From Photobacterium piscicola (lineage in GTDB: Bacteria; Pseudomonadota; Gammaproteobacteria; Enterobacterales; Vibrionaceae), in NCBI RefSeq assembly GCF_900166965.1, contig NZ_FUZI01000006.1, positions 62,001 to 126,000 on the forward strand: a DNA stretch of 64,000 nt, in the 5' to 3' direction. Below, piece after piece: positions 32,825 through 42,069 of this stretch (the first letter of the stretch is position 1; every line of letters begins with the position of its first letter). The notes beneath the pieces are model-generated. The model saw nothing but the letters and a program-made list of their open reading frames with translations. It searched no databases and was not told the DNA's origin. Position numbers and translations under genes: made by a program.

Positions 32825-33067
32825 TTAACGTTGCTGTCGTTCTAAGTTACGTACTCGTTCGCCGCCACGCTGTTCTAATGCTCGTTGACGAAATGTACTT
32901 TCATTATCAACTGTCGTGGTTTTAACGACTGTCGCTTTGGCGTCGTTGATCCCTTGTAAGTACGCTTGGCATAACTCAGAACGATCGCCATTAATACACT
33001 GCTGATAATCTGCAGCAACACTGGGTAGTGAAAATAAACACGTGATAATAACTAGCAACGTTTTCAT
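32825..33067 (-). CDS. Small secreted protein between nhaA and nhaR
   Basis: The 80-residue product has a clear signal peptide (MKTLLVIITCLFSLPSVAA, cut before DYQQ). The mature part of about 61 residues has two cysteines, C24 and C33, in CINGDRSELCQAYLQGINDA, and a basic Arg/Gln-rich tail. The Cys-x2-Tyr-Leu-x-Gly-x2-Asp-Ala pattern recalls the start of Rap1a/Tai-type immunity domains, but the protein is shorter. Its ATG lies one base past the nhaA stop (TAATATG), suggesting coupled translation. Function unknown. Confidence 0.75.
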   Translation of the reverse strand: MKTLLVIITCLFSLPSVAADYQQCINGDRSELCQAYLQGINDAKATVVKTTTVDNESTFRQRALEQRGGERVRNLERQQR

Positions 33068-33068
33068 A

Positions 33069-34229
33069 TTACACCTCTGATTTAGGTAGTGTTTTACTCA
33101 ACATTATGTAACCAACGACAGCGGCAACTGTTGAACCTAATAAGATTCCAAGTCGTGAATAAGTTGCAAAACTCTCGTCTGCACCAACAAATGCCAGTGA
33201 TGAAATAAAGATCGACATGGTAAAACCGATGCCACACAGTACTGACACTGCAAAAATATGCTTAAAGTTAATTCCATCTGGTAATTTAGCTAATCCTGTT
33301 TTCACTGCAATAACACATGCAGTAAATATGCCGACAGGTTTACCAATAAATAATCCAGCCGCAATACCCACAGGTAACATTGACGATAGGCTTGCCAGTG
33401 ATACCCCTGTTAATGAAATTCCCGCATTTGCAAATGCAAATAATGGCAAGATTAAGAAAGCAACATAAGGGTGTAATGCATGCTCAATTGTTTTAAGCGG
33501 TGAATGGGTATCTGTACGGCCATCTTTGCCCGCTAATGGCACTGCAAAACCTAACACAACACCCGCTAATGTGGCGTGAACACCTGATTGCAGCACGCTG
33601 AACCATAAAATAGCACCGACAATTAAGTACAGTGGAATGCTGGTGATATTCTTCAGGTTCATAATAACCAGTGTCGCTGTTGCAGCAAAGGCCACGGTGA
33701 GCGCAATAGTTGATAAATCAGAACTATAGAATAAAGCGATAATAACAATCACGCCTAAGTCATCAATGATGGCTAATGCTAATAAGAACACTTTTAGACT
33801 TACCGGAACACGGTTACCCAGTAATGCCATCACACCCAATGCAAAAGCAATATCGGTTGCCGCTGGAATCGCCCAGCCTTTAACCGCCATTGGATCGCCG
33901 TAATTAAATGCGGTATAGATTAACGCAGGGGCAATCATACCGCCCACCGCAGCAATAGCAGGAAAAATAGCCTTTTCTTTAGTATTTAGCGCACCTTCAA
34001 TCAGCTCACGCTTCACTTCTAATCCAATCAAGAAAAAGAAAATCGCCATCAGACCATCATTGATCCAATGTGCTACTGATAATCCTGCAATATAGCTATG
34101 TAGCGTATCGGTATATAACGATGCCAATGGTGAGTTAGCAATAACCATTGCAATTAATGCGGCGATAATAAGAATAATACCGCCAGCTGATTCTAATTTA
34201 AGAAACTTACGAATAGCATCGGTCATCAA
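33069..34229 (-). CDS. nhaA: Na+/H+ antiporter NhaA
   Basis: NhaA exchanges two protons for one Na+ or Li+ in the inner membrane and sets alkaline pH and salt tolerance. The 386 residues match E. coli (388). Family motifs include [28 protein letters not shown], the paired aspartates of the ion site ([17 protein letters not shown], near residue 160) and [14 protein letters not shown] near the C-terminus. It leads a unit nhaA - small secreted protein - nhaR. Confidence 0.97.
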   Translation of the reverse strand: MMTDAIRKFLKLESAGGIILIIAALIAMVIANSPLASLYTDTLHSYIAGLSVAHWINDGLMAIFFFLIGLEVKRELIEGALNTKEKAIFPAIAAVGGMIAPALIYTAFNYGDPMAVKGWAIPAATDIAFALGVMALLGNRVPVSLKVFLLALAIIDDLGVIVIIALFYSSDLSTIALTVAFAATATLVIMNLKNITSIPLYLIVGAILWFSVLQSGVHATLAGVVLGFAVPLAGKDGRTDTHSPLKTIEHALHPYVAFLILPLFAFANAGISLTGVSLASLSSMLPVGIAAGLFIGKPVGIFTACVIAVKTGLAKLPDGINFKHIFAVSVLCGIGFTMSIFISSLAFVGADESFATYSRLGILLGSTVAAVVGYIMLSKTLPKSEV

Positions 34230-34751
34230 CCGTTACTCCTTTAACTATATTGTTCACGCGATCCAAGCAACCCTAACTTATAGGTTAGCTAAATACTTGG
34301 TCATCTCAATTAAATTTAGTGTAAACGGCAGTCTTACTAACTGAAAAATCGTTTGTATAGATATAAATACTCGGTAAAACCGAAAGGTTGTGGTTATAGC
34401 GCTACTATATCCGTACTGTTAAGTTGTCGTTTTTCATTATCTTTATACTAAAAACAAAATAAATCGCAAAATTTTACTTTTAATAAGTATATTTTTGTAA
34501 TTTTTAACGCTAAAAACAAAAAATATTGAAAACTATTAAAAACCAATTAGAAACAATCTACTAGGGCATATTAATGCAACCTGACATTGTATAATTTAAT
34601 CGGTTGCCCTCTCATTTCCCTGACAAACCCCAAACAAATATCCATTTATGACACTCAGTGTAATATTTCTGAAATATAACCAAACTACTATTCACGCAGA
34701 TTTCAACAAAATGACACCAAAACGACATATTCCTGTCATGGAGAAATGATT
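34230..34751. other. Region between divergent nhaA and nptA, no gene
   Basis: About 520 A/T-rich bases hold the promoters of both genes. ATGACA (34711-34716) and TGTCAT (34734-34739) are an inverted pair near the nptA start, and CGGTAAAACCG (around 34372-34382) is a short palindrome. No coding region is evident. Confidence 0.5.
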
Positions 34752-35894
34752 ATGACTACCCAAGCCACTACTGCTGCATCTAAGTTCAGCTCTATGCGTT
34801 GGGTCCGCTGGGCCAACCTAGCGTTCATGCTATATTTGTTACTCGTTGCTGTATCTATGGTCAGCGGCGGCTTTAAATGGTCTGTAGGCGAACAAGCAAA
34901 AACATTATTTGAGTTTGCCTCTCACCCTGTTGCAGGCTTAATGATTGGTCTGATTGCTACCGCACTTATTCAATCATCAAGTACAGTAACCTCAATTATC
35001 GTTGGTCTTGTGGCGGGTGGTTTACCTGTCGAAACGGCTATTCCAATGGTAATGGGTGCTAACATTGGCACCACATTAACAAATACATTAGTTAGTTTAG
35101 GTCACGCTCGTTGTAAAGAAGAATTCCGCCGCGCATTTGCAAGTGCGACGGTACACGATTTCTTTAACTTATTAGCGGTTGCCATTTTCCTACCATTGGA
35201 AATGATGTTTGGTATTCTTGATAAGTTATCAGGTTGGTTAGTGTCACCGTTCTTAAAAGCGGGTGACATGAGCATGAACGGCATGGATTTCATGAAGCCG
35301 TTAACGCAACCAGCCGTTGATTTAGTAAAAGGTCCACTAGAAGTATTTGGTCATAACGGTGGTTTTGGTCTGATCGTTCTAGGTATTGCGTTAATTTTTG
35401 TCTCTATCACGTTAATGGGTCGCCTAATGCGAGGCCTAATGGTAGGTCGTGCACGTGATATTCTAAAGAGCGCAATCGGTCGTGGTCCATTACATGGTAT
35501 TGCTTCTGGTACTGCGGTAACCGTACTTGTGCAGTCATCATCAACAACAACAAGTTTGATGGTACCTCTTGTTGGTACAGGTGTATTAACAGTACGTGAA
35601 GTTTACCCGTTTACCCTTGGTGCAAATATCGGTACGTGTATCACAGCTCTACTAGCAGCAACGGCAGTATCAGGCGAACATTCAGTGTTTGCACTACAGA
35701 TTGCACTGGTGCACTTATGCTTTAACGTGTTAGCGACAGTATTGATTTACGGCGTACCGTTCTTACGTGAAATTCCACTTAAGTGCGCGTTCTTCCTTAG
35801 CGATTTAGCAACGAAGAATAAAGCCGCTGTTGCGGGTTACCTTGGCCTAGTGTTCATTGCAATCCCAGGTTCAATCCTAGCGTTTACTGCTTAA
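34752..35894 (+). CDS. nptA: Na/phosphate cotransporter NptA-type
   Basis: NptA couples Na+ entry to phosphate uptake. The 380-residue membrane protein has two inverted repeats, each with the hallmark QSSS: IQSSSTVTS (from Q74) and VQSSSTTTS (near residue 257), each followed by a GANIGT loop. About eight to nine membrane segments are likely. The ATG at 34752 lies eight bases after GGAG; the ATG two codons upstream is too close to it. It resembles V. cholerae NptA in length and sequence type. Substrate is assigned by family. Confidence 0.9.
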   Translation: MTTQATTAASKFSSMRWVRWANLAFMLYLLLVAVSMVSGGFKWSVGEQAKTLFEFASHPVAGLMIGLIATALIQSSSTVTSIIVGLVAGGLPVETAIPMVMGANIGTTLTNTLVSLGHARCKEEFRRAFASATVHDFFNLLAVAIFLPLEMMFGILDKLSGWLVSPFLKAGDMSMNGMDFMKPLTQPAVDLVKGPLEVFGHNGGFGLIVLGIALIFVSITLMGRLMRGLMVGRARDILKSAIGRGPLHGIASGTAVTVLVQSSSTTTSLMVPLVGTGVLTVREVYPFTLGANIGTCITALLAATAVSGEHSVFALQIALVHLCFNVLATVLIYGVPFLREIPLKCAFFLSDLATKNKAAVAGYLGLVFIAIPGSILAFTA

Positions 35895-35921
35895 TCGTTA
35901 CGCTAAGTTAAATAGCACAAA

Positions 35922-35961
35922 ATAAAAAGCCCCGCACAAGTAATTGTGCGGGGCTTTTTGT
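35922..35961. terminator. Bidirectional terminator between nptA and thyA
   Basis: AAAAAGCCCCGCACAA (35924-35939) pairs perfectly with TTGTGCGGGGCTTTTT (35944-35959). Confidence 0.92.
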
Positions 35962-36015
35962 TATCTCTAATTCACCATCAATAAATTATGATCATCGAGC
36001 TAGATAATCGTATTG

Positions 36016-36867
36016 TTATACTGAAAATGGGTATTGAATTGGCGCATGATGCTCATAACCCACCACCTCAAAATCATCTAAGGTTACCCATGTTTCTAAA
36101 TCTTCTAACGAAGTGATCTTAGGGTTAATAATTAATTGTGGTGATGCAAATGGTGTACGGGTTAGTTGCTCATCGCGCATTAATGGTAATTGATCTTCAT
36201 AAATATGAGCATTAATAATTTTATGGTAAGCCTGACCTGGTTTTTTACCCGTAATTTGCGCCATTAACGCCAACAAAGTAAATACTTGGACTTGGTTAAA
36301 ATTAAGCCCTAACGGCACATCGCAAGAACGTTGAGCACTGGTGAGATACAACGTATCCCCTAACAATGAAAACGTGTGGGTATGCATACATGGACGCAAA
36401 CAACCCATATCAAACTCACCTGGATTATAAAACGTCAGAATTTCACCACGATCATCAATGCCTTTGGTTAAATCATCAACAATCTTTTTTAATTGATCAA
36501 TGACTGTACCATCGGCTTTTTGCCAGCGACGACCTTGAACGCCATAAACGCGCCCCATATCATCTGCGCCTTTACGGTGCGGATTATCGAGCCATGCTTG
36601 GTTATCATTGGCATTGGCATTCCACGTATTACAACCAATAGCACGAAATTGTGCCGCGTTATCATAACCGCGTAAGTAACCTAGCAATTCAGCAATCGCG
36701 GCTTTCCAAAAGCTTTTACGGGTAGTAATTAGCGGAAACTGATTATTAGCAACATTATAGGTTAAATCAGCATTAATCACTGTCAGGCAACGTTTGCCAG
36801 TTCGTTCATTTTCAATCCACACACCGTCATCAACGATCCGCTGACACAACGCCAAGTACTGTTTCAT
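36016..36867 (-). CDS. thyA: Thymidylate synthase ThyA
   Basis: ThyA methylates dUMP to dTMP using methylenetetrahydrofolate. The product is 283 residues, longer than the 264 of E. coli, and belongs to a diverged branch also found in Vibrio. The catalytic cysteine is C160 ([10 protein letters not shown]), the phosphate-binding motif is [14 protein letters not shown] (179-192), and the [19 protein letters not shown] segment is kept. Downstream in E. coli-like order would be lgt upstream of thyA; here a TSUP permease gene occupies that side. Confidence 0.95.
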   Translation of the reverse strand: MKQYLALCQRIVDDGVWIENERTGKRCLTVINADLTYNVANNQFPLITTRKSFWKAAIAELLGYLRGYDNAAQFRAIGCNTWNANANDNQAWLDNPHRKGADDMGRVYGVQGRRWQKADGTVIDQLKKIVDDLTKGIDDRGEILTFYNPGEFDMGCLRPCMHTHTFSLLGDTLYLTSAQRSCDVPLGLNFNQVQVFTLLALMAQITGKKPGQAYHKIINAHIYEDQLPLMRDEQLTRTPFASPQLIINPKITSLEDLETWVTLDDFEVVGYEHHAPIQYPFSV

Positions 36868-36969
36868 TTATCCTACCCGTTAAATTAATGACGCCCAGCA
36901 AAAGCTAGGCGTCGAAAAGTCGTTACTCTTAATTCTATCAGAAGATAACAAAATTAAATCTAGCCGATA

Positions 36970-37788
36970 TCAACTCAAGAACATTTTAATACTGATAATA
37001 AGCAGCAGTATCGCAAACAGCTTTTTAAGCGTTGCTGTTGGTAAACGCGTCACCAATGCCGCACCATAGCGCGTGGTCATCATTGAAGTGGCGGCAATCC
37101 CTACTAATGCAGGTAAATATACATAACCAAGGCTATATGCCGGTAAATCGGCACTACCGACACCAGCAAAAATAAAACCAATCATGCCCGAAATGGCAAT
37201 CAAGAACCCAACCAGTGAGGCCGAACCAATAGCTCGTCGCATTTCAATGCCAAAATAGCTTAAATACGGCACAGTTAATGACCCGCCACCAATACCCGCT
37301 AAACTAGATAATAAGCCAATTACACCGCCGCCAATCGCTGATGCCAGCGGACTCGGAAGTGGTCGAGAATGGGTAACTCGCAACGATAACATCATTTGTA
37401 GAGCAAGCAGCAATACGATCACTGCAAACACTTTTGGCAAATACTGCGCAGGCACTAATTCCGCCACCACACTGCCGCCAAGGCCACCAATAATAATGCC
37501 AGGCGCCAACACTTTAACTACTGAAAAATCAACATTTCCCAATCTAAAGTGATTGCGGGCAGAAGCCATTGATGTCATTACGATACTTGCGAGTGAAGTT
37601 GCAAGTGCAATATGCATTAACATTGCTGGCTCAATACCTATTTGCGGTAACAACCATACCAATGCTGGTACCACCAGCAAACCACCGCCAATGCCCAATA
37701 ATCCAGCTAATAAACCGACAACGGAGCCTAAGATTAAACACATCAAAAACAGCCACATCACGCTTTCATGCATCATAATCACCCACAC
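36970..37788 (-). CDS. TSUP-family permease (TauE/SafE-like)
   Basis: The 272-residue membrane protein has two repeats with the TSUP glycine motifs: GLLAGLLGIGGGLLVVPALV (near residue 25) and GLLSSLAGIGGGSLTVPYLS (near residue 160). About eight membrane segments are likely. The family exports sulfite, sulfoacetate or related anions, but the substrate cannot be read from sequence. The start could be the ATG at 37788 or the ATG at 37776. It lies 22 bases after ptsP and is probably cotranscribed. Confidence 0.88.
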   Translation of the reverse strand: MWVIMMHESVMWLFLMCLILGSVVGLLAGLLGIGGGLLVVPALVWLLPQIGIEPAMLMHIALATSLASIVMTSMASARNHFRLGNVDFSVVKVLAPGIIIGGLGGSVVAELVPAQYLPKVFAVIVLLLALQMMLSLRVTHSRPLPSPLASAIGGGVIGLLSSLAGIGGGSLTVPYLSYFGIEMRRAIGSASLVGFLIAISGMIGFIFAGVGSADLPAYSLGYVYLPALVGIAATSMMTTRYGAALVTRLPTATLKKLFAILLLIISIKMFLS

Positions 37789-37810
37789 ATTTTTTCACAC
37801 TACACCACCG

Positions 37811-40069
37811 TTATTTATTACCTGCACGAATAAAACCACCCAGCTGATATTGTTCAATAAATGCTGTCGTTAATTGACGAACATCATCAGCAACATCAAC
37901 TTGTAGCGCCTGAGTTGCTAATGATGTCATATCTGAACCATTAATATGCCGTAAAATATATTTAATTTTCGCGACATTACGCGCATTCATACTCAACGAA
38001 CGATATCCCATACCGACTAACAACACCGCTCCAACAGGATCGCCTGCCAACTCACCACAGACACACACAGGTAATTGATACCGTTTAGCACTATCGACAA
38101 TATGTTTTAAGGCATGTAAAACTGCAGGATGAAGCGCATCATAGACATTCGCTACCCGCGCATTATTACGATCAACAGCCAATAAATATTGGGTTAAATC
38201 ATTACTCCCCACTGAGATAAAATCGACCCGTCCAACTAAAGCATGCAATTGATATAACATCGACGGCACTTCAATCATGATCCCAATTCGAGGCTTATGC
38301 AGCTGTTGTCCTGCCGCTAATGCCGTTTGAGCGACATCGGTATATGCTCGTTCAATTATGGCTTTAGCATCATCGAGTTCATTTATCCCCGAAATCATCG
38401 GCAATAAAATATCTAAATTAGTCAGCCCAATACTGGCTCGCAGCATGGCACGTACTTGAATCATAAATATTTCAGGATGATCAAGCGTAAACCGAATGCC
38501 ACGCCAACCAAGAAACGGGTTATCTTCTTCAATGGATAAATAAGGTAATGGTTTATCGCCACCAATATCTAATGTTCGCATCACCACGGGTTGATCGGGG
38601 TAAGTGTGCAAAATTGCACGATACTGGTTAATTTGTTCTTCTTCGGAAGGAAAACTGCGTTGTAGCAAAAACGGCACTTCAGTGCGGTATAAACCCACCC
38701 CATCAATGCCTTTGTTTAATGCTAAATGTGAATCAGCACTTAATCCGGCATTAATATGTACCATGATCCGCTGCTGATCTTTGGTTACTGCATGTTGCTG
38801 TTGATTGCATTCAACGATCTTTTCAAGCTCATCATCTTCACGCAATAAACGACGATACTCAGCCAACACATGCCGATTAGGGTTAACCAGTAAATCGCCA
38901 CGATAACCATCAACCACCACCAAATTGTTGTGTACAGTTTGAGGTGTAAAATCGACTCCCATGATGGTCGGAATACCTAATGCTCGCGATAAAATGGCGG
39001 CATGAGAGTTAGCCGCGCCTTCTTGAGCAACCACTGCTGCTAGTTTTCCAGCAGGTACAGTGGCTAACATTGCCGCCGTTAATTCACGAGTCAACAAGAC
39101 AATCGGTTCATCCCATTGTTGTTCATTAGGCTTATCATCACATAAAAAATATAATAGCCGTTGTCCTAACTCACGAATATCACGCGCGCGCTCTTTAAGA
39201 TAAAGATCTTTCATGTTAGCAAAACGGTTTGAATATGTTTCAACCACTTGCCGTACAGCCCATTCGGCTTGATCCCCTCCAGCTATATGGTGTTTAAGAT
39301 CCTTACGTAACAAAGGATCATTAAGCAAGTGACTAAATAAGTCAAAAATGGCGAGAGTTTCTTTTTGTAAGTCGCTATCAAACCGCTTTCGCAACCGTCG
39401 AAATTCTTTACCCGCAGAATCTATCGCAATGGTTAAGCGTTCTTGTTCAGCATGGCAGTCTAAACATGATGCTGGCGCTACATGCTCTAATAATGGCTGT
39501 GTGTCATCCCACCATGCTTTGGCAATCGCGACCCCAGTTGATGCAGCTGATCCCGTGAGGTGTAATCGGTGGCCTTTTTCAAACCACATCCCTTGTGCTT
39601 TCGCATGCGCTAAAATACCCGCCAACTGAGCTGCTAGCGTAACTAAAAAAGACTCTTCACTTTCGGTAAATTCACGTTGCTCGCGCTGCTGGACAACAAT
39701 AACGCCGAGAACTTGGCGTTGATGAATAATGGGAGTACCAAAAAAAGATCGAAAAGATTCCTCTCCGATCCCTGGTAAATGTTTAAAGCGGGGATGTACT
39801 CGAGCATCTGCAACATTTAATGGCTCAGCTCGTTGACCCACTAATCCTACTAATCCTTGATCAAAGCGTAAGCTAATGCGTCGTCGAGATTTATTCAATC
39901 CCTGTGTCGCCATCAGGGTATAAACCTGACGCTGATGATCGGCAATGTACACCGAACAACAATCGGTTTTCATTACCAAAGTAGTATTGGAAACTAATTG
40001 ATCCAATGCATCAATCAATGTGTGGGCGCTGACAACCTTGTCAACAATTTCTCTTAGCTGTGTCAGCAT
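37811..40069 (-). CDS. ptsP: PTS-Ntr enzyme I, PtsP
   Basis: PtsP autophosphorylates from PEP and passes the phosphate to NPr and EIIA-Ntr, a regulatory chain tied to nitrogen, potassium and envelope control. The 752-residue protein has an N-terminal GAF domain (about 1-165, as in E. coli PtsP), then the enzyme I region with the phosphorylated His in GAANSHAAILSRALGIP (near residue 355) and the PEP-binding TIM barrel (RTLDIGGDKPLPYL; GSNDLTQYLLAVDR; CVCGELAGDP). It follows rppH by 44 bases, the conserved rppH-ptsP unit. Confidence 0.97.
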   Translation of the reverse strand: MLTQLREIVDKVVSAHTLIDALDQLVSNTTLVMKTDCCSVYIADHQRQVYTLMATQGLNKSRRRISLRFDQGLVGLVGQRAEPLNVADARVHPRFKHLPGIGEESFRSFFGTPIIHQRQVLGVIVVQQREQREFTESEESFLVTLAAQLAGILAHAKAQGMWFEKGHRLHLTGSAASTGVAIAKAWWDDTQPLLEHVAPASCLDCHAEQERLTIAIDSAGKEFRRLRKRFDSDLQKETLAIFDLFSHLLNDPLLRKDLKHHIAGGDQAEWAVRQVVETYSNRFANMKDLYLKERARDIRELGQRLLYFLCDDKPNEQQWDEPIVLLTRELTAAMLATVPAGKLAAVVAQEGAANSHAAILSRALGIPTIMGVDFTPQTVHNNLVVVDGYRGDLLVNPNRHVLAEYRRLLREDDELEKIVECNQQQHAVTKDQQRIMVHINAGLSADSHLALNKGIDGVGLYRTEVPFLLQRSFPSEEEQINQYRAILHTYPDQPVVMRTLDIGGDKPLPYLSIEEDNPFLGWRGIRFTLDHPEIFMIQVRAMLRASIGLTNLDILLPMISGINELDDAKAIIERAYTDVAQTALAAGQQLHKPRIGIMIEVPSMLYQLHALVGRVDFISVGSNDLTQYLLAVDRNNARVANVYDALHPAVLHALKHIVDSAKRYQLPVCVCGELAGDPVGAVLLVGMGYRSLSMNARNVAKIKYILRHINGSDMTSLATQALQVDVADDVRQLTTAFIEQYQLGGFIRAGNK

Positions 40070-40113
40070 AACGAGCCTTTAATTGTTCCCTGTGAGCCAA
40101 TAACCTCGACTTG

Positions 40114-40635
40114 CTAATTACGTTTTTTAATGCGCTTAAATTTACGTTCTTTCCATTCTTTAAATGGCATTGCAACAGCTGCAAACTCCTTTAATGCTCG
40201 ACGATATACGTCACGCTTAAAAGAGACAACTTGCCTTACTGGGTACCAATAACTTACCCAGCGCCAACCATCAAACTCAGGTGTTACACCACGCTGCATA
40301 TTGACCTTGGACTCATCGCATTCCAAACTCAGCAAAAACCACTTTTGCTTTTGACCGATACAAACAGGTTTTGAATCCCACCGCACAAGACGCTTCGGTA
40401 ATTTATAACGTAACCAGTGTCGGCTTGACGCAATTATCCTGACATCTTTTTTGGTTAATCCTACTTCTTCATACAATTCACGGTACATAGCTTGCTCAGG
40501 GGTTTCACCTTCATCAATGCCACCTTGCGGAAATTGCCAAGAATGTTGTCCATATCGTCGAGCCCAAAATACCTGGCCATGGCCATTGCAGATAACGATC
40601 CCTACATTAGGGCGGTATCCATCGCCATCAATCAC
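40114..40635 (-). CDS. rppH: RNA 5'-pyrophosphohydrolase RppH
   Basis: RppH removes pyrophosphate from mRNA 5' ends and so starts RNase E-dependent decay. The 173-residue Nudix protein has the full box [20 protein letters not shown] (38-57, ending VGL), a start [20 protein letters not shown] as in E. coli, and a basic C-terminus ([15 protein letters not shown]). It lies upstream of ptsP, and mutH lies divergently beyond a 730-base gap. Confidence 0.97.
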   Translation of the reverse strand: MIDGDGYRPNVGIVICNGHGQVFWARRYGQHSWQFPQGGIDEGETPEQAMYRELYEEVGLTKKDVRIIASSRHWLRYKLPKRLVRWDSKPVCIGQKQKWFLLSLECDESKVNMQRGVTPEFDGWRWVSYWYPVRQVVSFKRDVYRRALKEFAAVAMPFKEWKERKFKRIKKRN

Positions 40636-41365
40636 TGGACGACCTCAAGTATAAATATCTATTAATAGTGATTTTTTCATAGTAGACGTGATCGGTAAAC
40701 AAACATTCATCAATATCGCCGAGTTTTACACAATAAAAACCAGATTCTGGATAACTTTGCACACTGATTACTTTACAGACAGCCAAATGAGACATGTCCC
40801 ACATTTATTCACTCTTTCTGTGGATAGATTTGTGCAGAAACCTAAAAAAAGCCGATTTTAGTAACAAACGACACCTTAGTCACGCATCACTATAATTGAA
40901 TTAATTTTTATTTTTATCATTAAAAACATCAATATAAAACCAACTCACCTCTATAATAAAATAAAATAAAGACAACTTTCACATCACCAAAAAACGATCG
41001 GTTAAATATCAACCAATAATGACGTTACCCACAATTACCGCCTCCTCACTGTGAACAACACCGCATCACAATGGTTATTTTTACAACTTATTACTGTATA
41101 AATACTCAGTTATACTATTATGAAATATTTTCAAAAAAAAAGCTGTGGATATCTTTTTATTTTAAACTTCGTATTAAATAACATCGACCTGTCATCAAAG
41201 ATAAAAGCCTCAACCCCTGCTACAACGCCTATTCAGCAGCAATGATCAACCACAATCAACATTCACTACCAATGATCAACACCGATCCTCATCCACCAAC
41301 CCATACGAATATGATAGTATTAATTGCGATAAAAAATTGAATATAACTGACTATCACGACACTTT
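40636..41365. other. Long region between rppH and mutH, no gene found
   Basis: About 730 A/T-rich bases with no credible ORF on either strand. It is the longest gene-free stretch in the window. The only ordered element I see is an 11-base direct repeat, CAATGATCAAC, at 41240-41250 and 41270-41280, roughly 90 to 125 bases before mutH. A small RNA is possible but no terminator-like hairpin supports one. Confidence 0.5.
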
Positions 41366-42046
41366 ATGAATATAAAAATCATCCGTTCAACGCCAAAAAC
41401 AGAAGCTGAATTACTCAATCGAGCCCAACAATTGGCTGGCATGACTCTTGGTGAATTAGCCGCAATCGCGGGCATCATTCCCCCTCCGGATCTTAAACGT
41501 GATAAAGGTTGGGTTGGTCAATTATTAGAATGGCACCTCGGTGCAACGGCGGGCAGTAAACCGGTTCCCGATTTTATTGAGCTCGGCATAGAACTAAAAA
41601 CCATACCGATCAGTTATCAGGGGAAGCCACTTGAGACAACGTTTGTTTGTGTTGCCCCTTTGATTGGAGTGCAGGGCTTACAATGGCACAGCAGTCATAT
41701 CAGACAAAAACTGGCACGGGTATTGTGGGTCCCCGTCGAAGGAGAGCGGGATATTCCACTTGAAGATCGCCATGTTGGTTCAGCATTACTGTGGAGTCCG
41801 AGTGCCGAAGAAGAAGCACAACTACAGCAAGATTGGGAAGAGTTAATGGATATGATCGTGTTAGGGCAAGTAGAAACCATCACCGCCCGTCATGGTGAAG
41901 TACTGCAATTACGCCCAAAAGCCGCCAACAGTAAAGTCCTCACCGAAGCTTATGGCGCAAATGGTCAACCGATTAAAACCTTACCGCGTGGCTTCTACTT
42001 AAAAAAACAATTTACCGCGCAATTGCTGCAACGGCATTTTATTTAG
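41366..42046 (+). CDS. mutH: DNA mismatch repair endonuclease MutH
   Basis: MutH nicks the unmethylated strand at hemimethylated GATC when activated by MutS and MutL. The 226-residue protein keeps the catalytic residues D69, E76 and K78 ([14 protein letters not shown]), the [10 protein letters not shown] and [10 protein letters not shown] segments, and the C-terminal [16 protein letters not shown]. Its presence implies Dam methylation in this organism. It converges with vpsR over 23 bases. Confidence 0.97.
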   Translation: MNIKIIRSTPKTEAELLNRAQQLAGMTLGELAAIAGIIPPPDLKRDKGWVGQLLEWHLGATAGSKPVPDFIELGIELKTIPISYQGKPLETTFVCVAPLIGVQGLQWHSSHIRQKLARVLWVPVEGERDIPLEDRHVGSALLWSPSAEEEAQLQQDWEELMDMIVLGQVETITARHGEVLQLRPKAANSKVLTEAYGANGQPIKTLPRGFYLKKQFTAQLLQRHFI

Positions 42047-42069
42047 TCATATTGATTCCAATAGATTAA

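Noticed and set aside
34711..34739. Possible Pho box before nptA
   Set aside because: ATGACA and TGTCAT are inverted with a 17-base gap, whereas a Pho box is a direct repeat with 11-base spacing.
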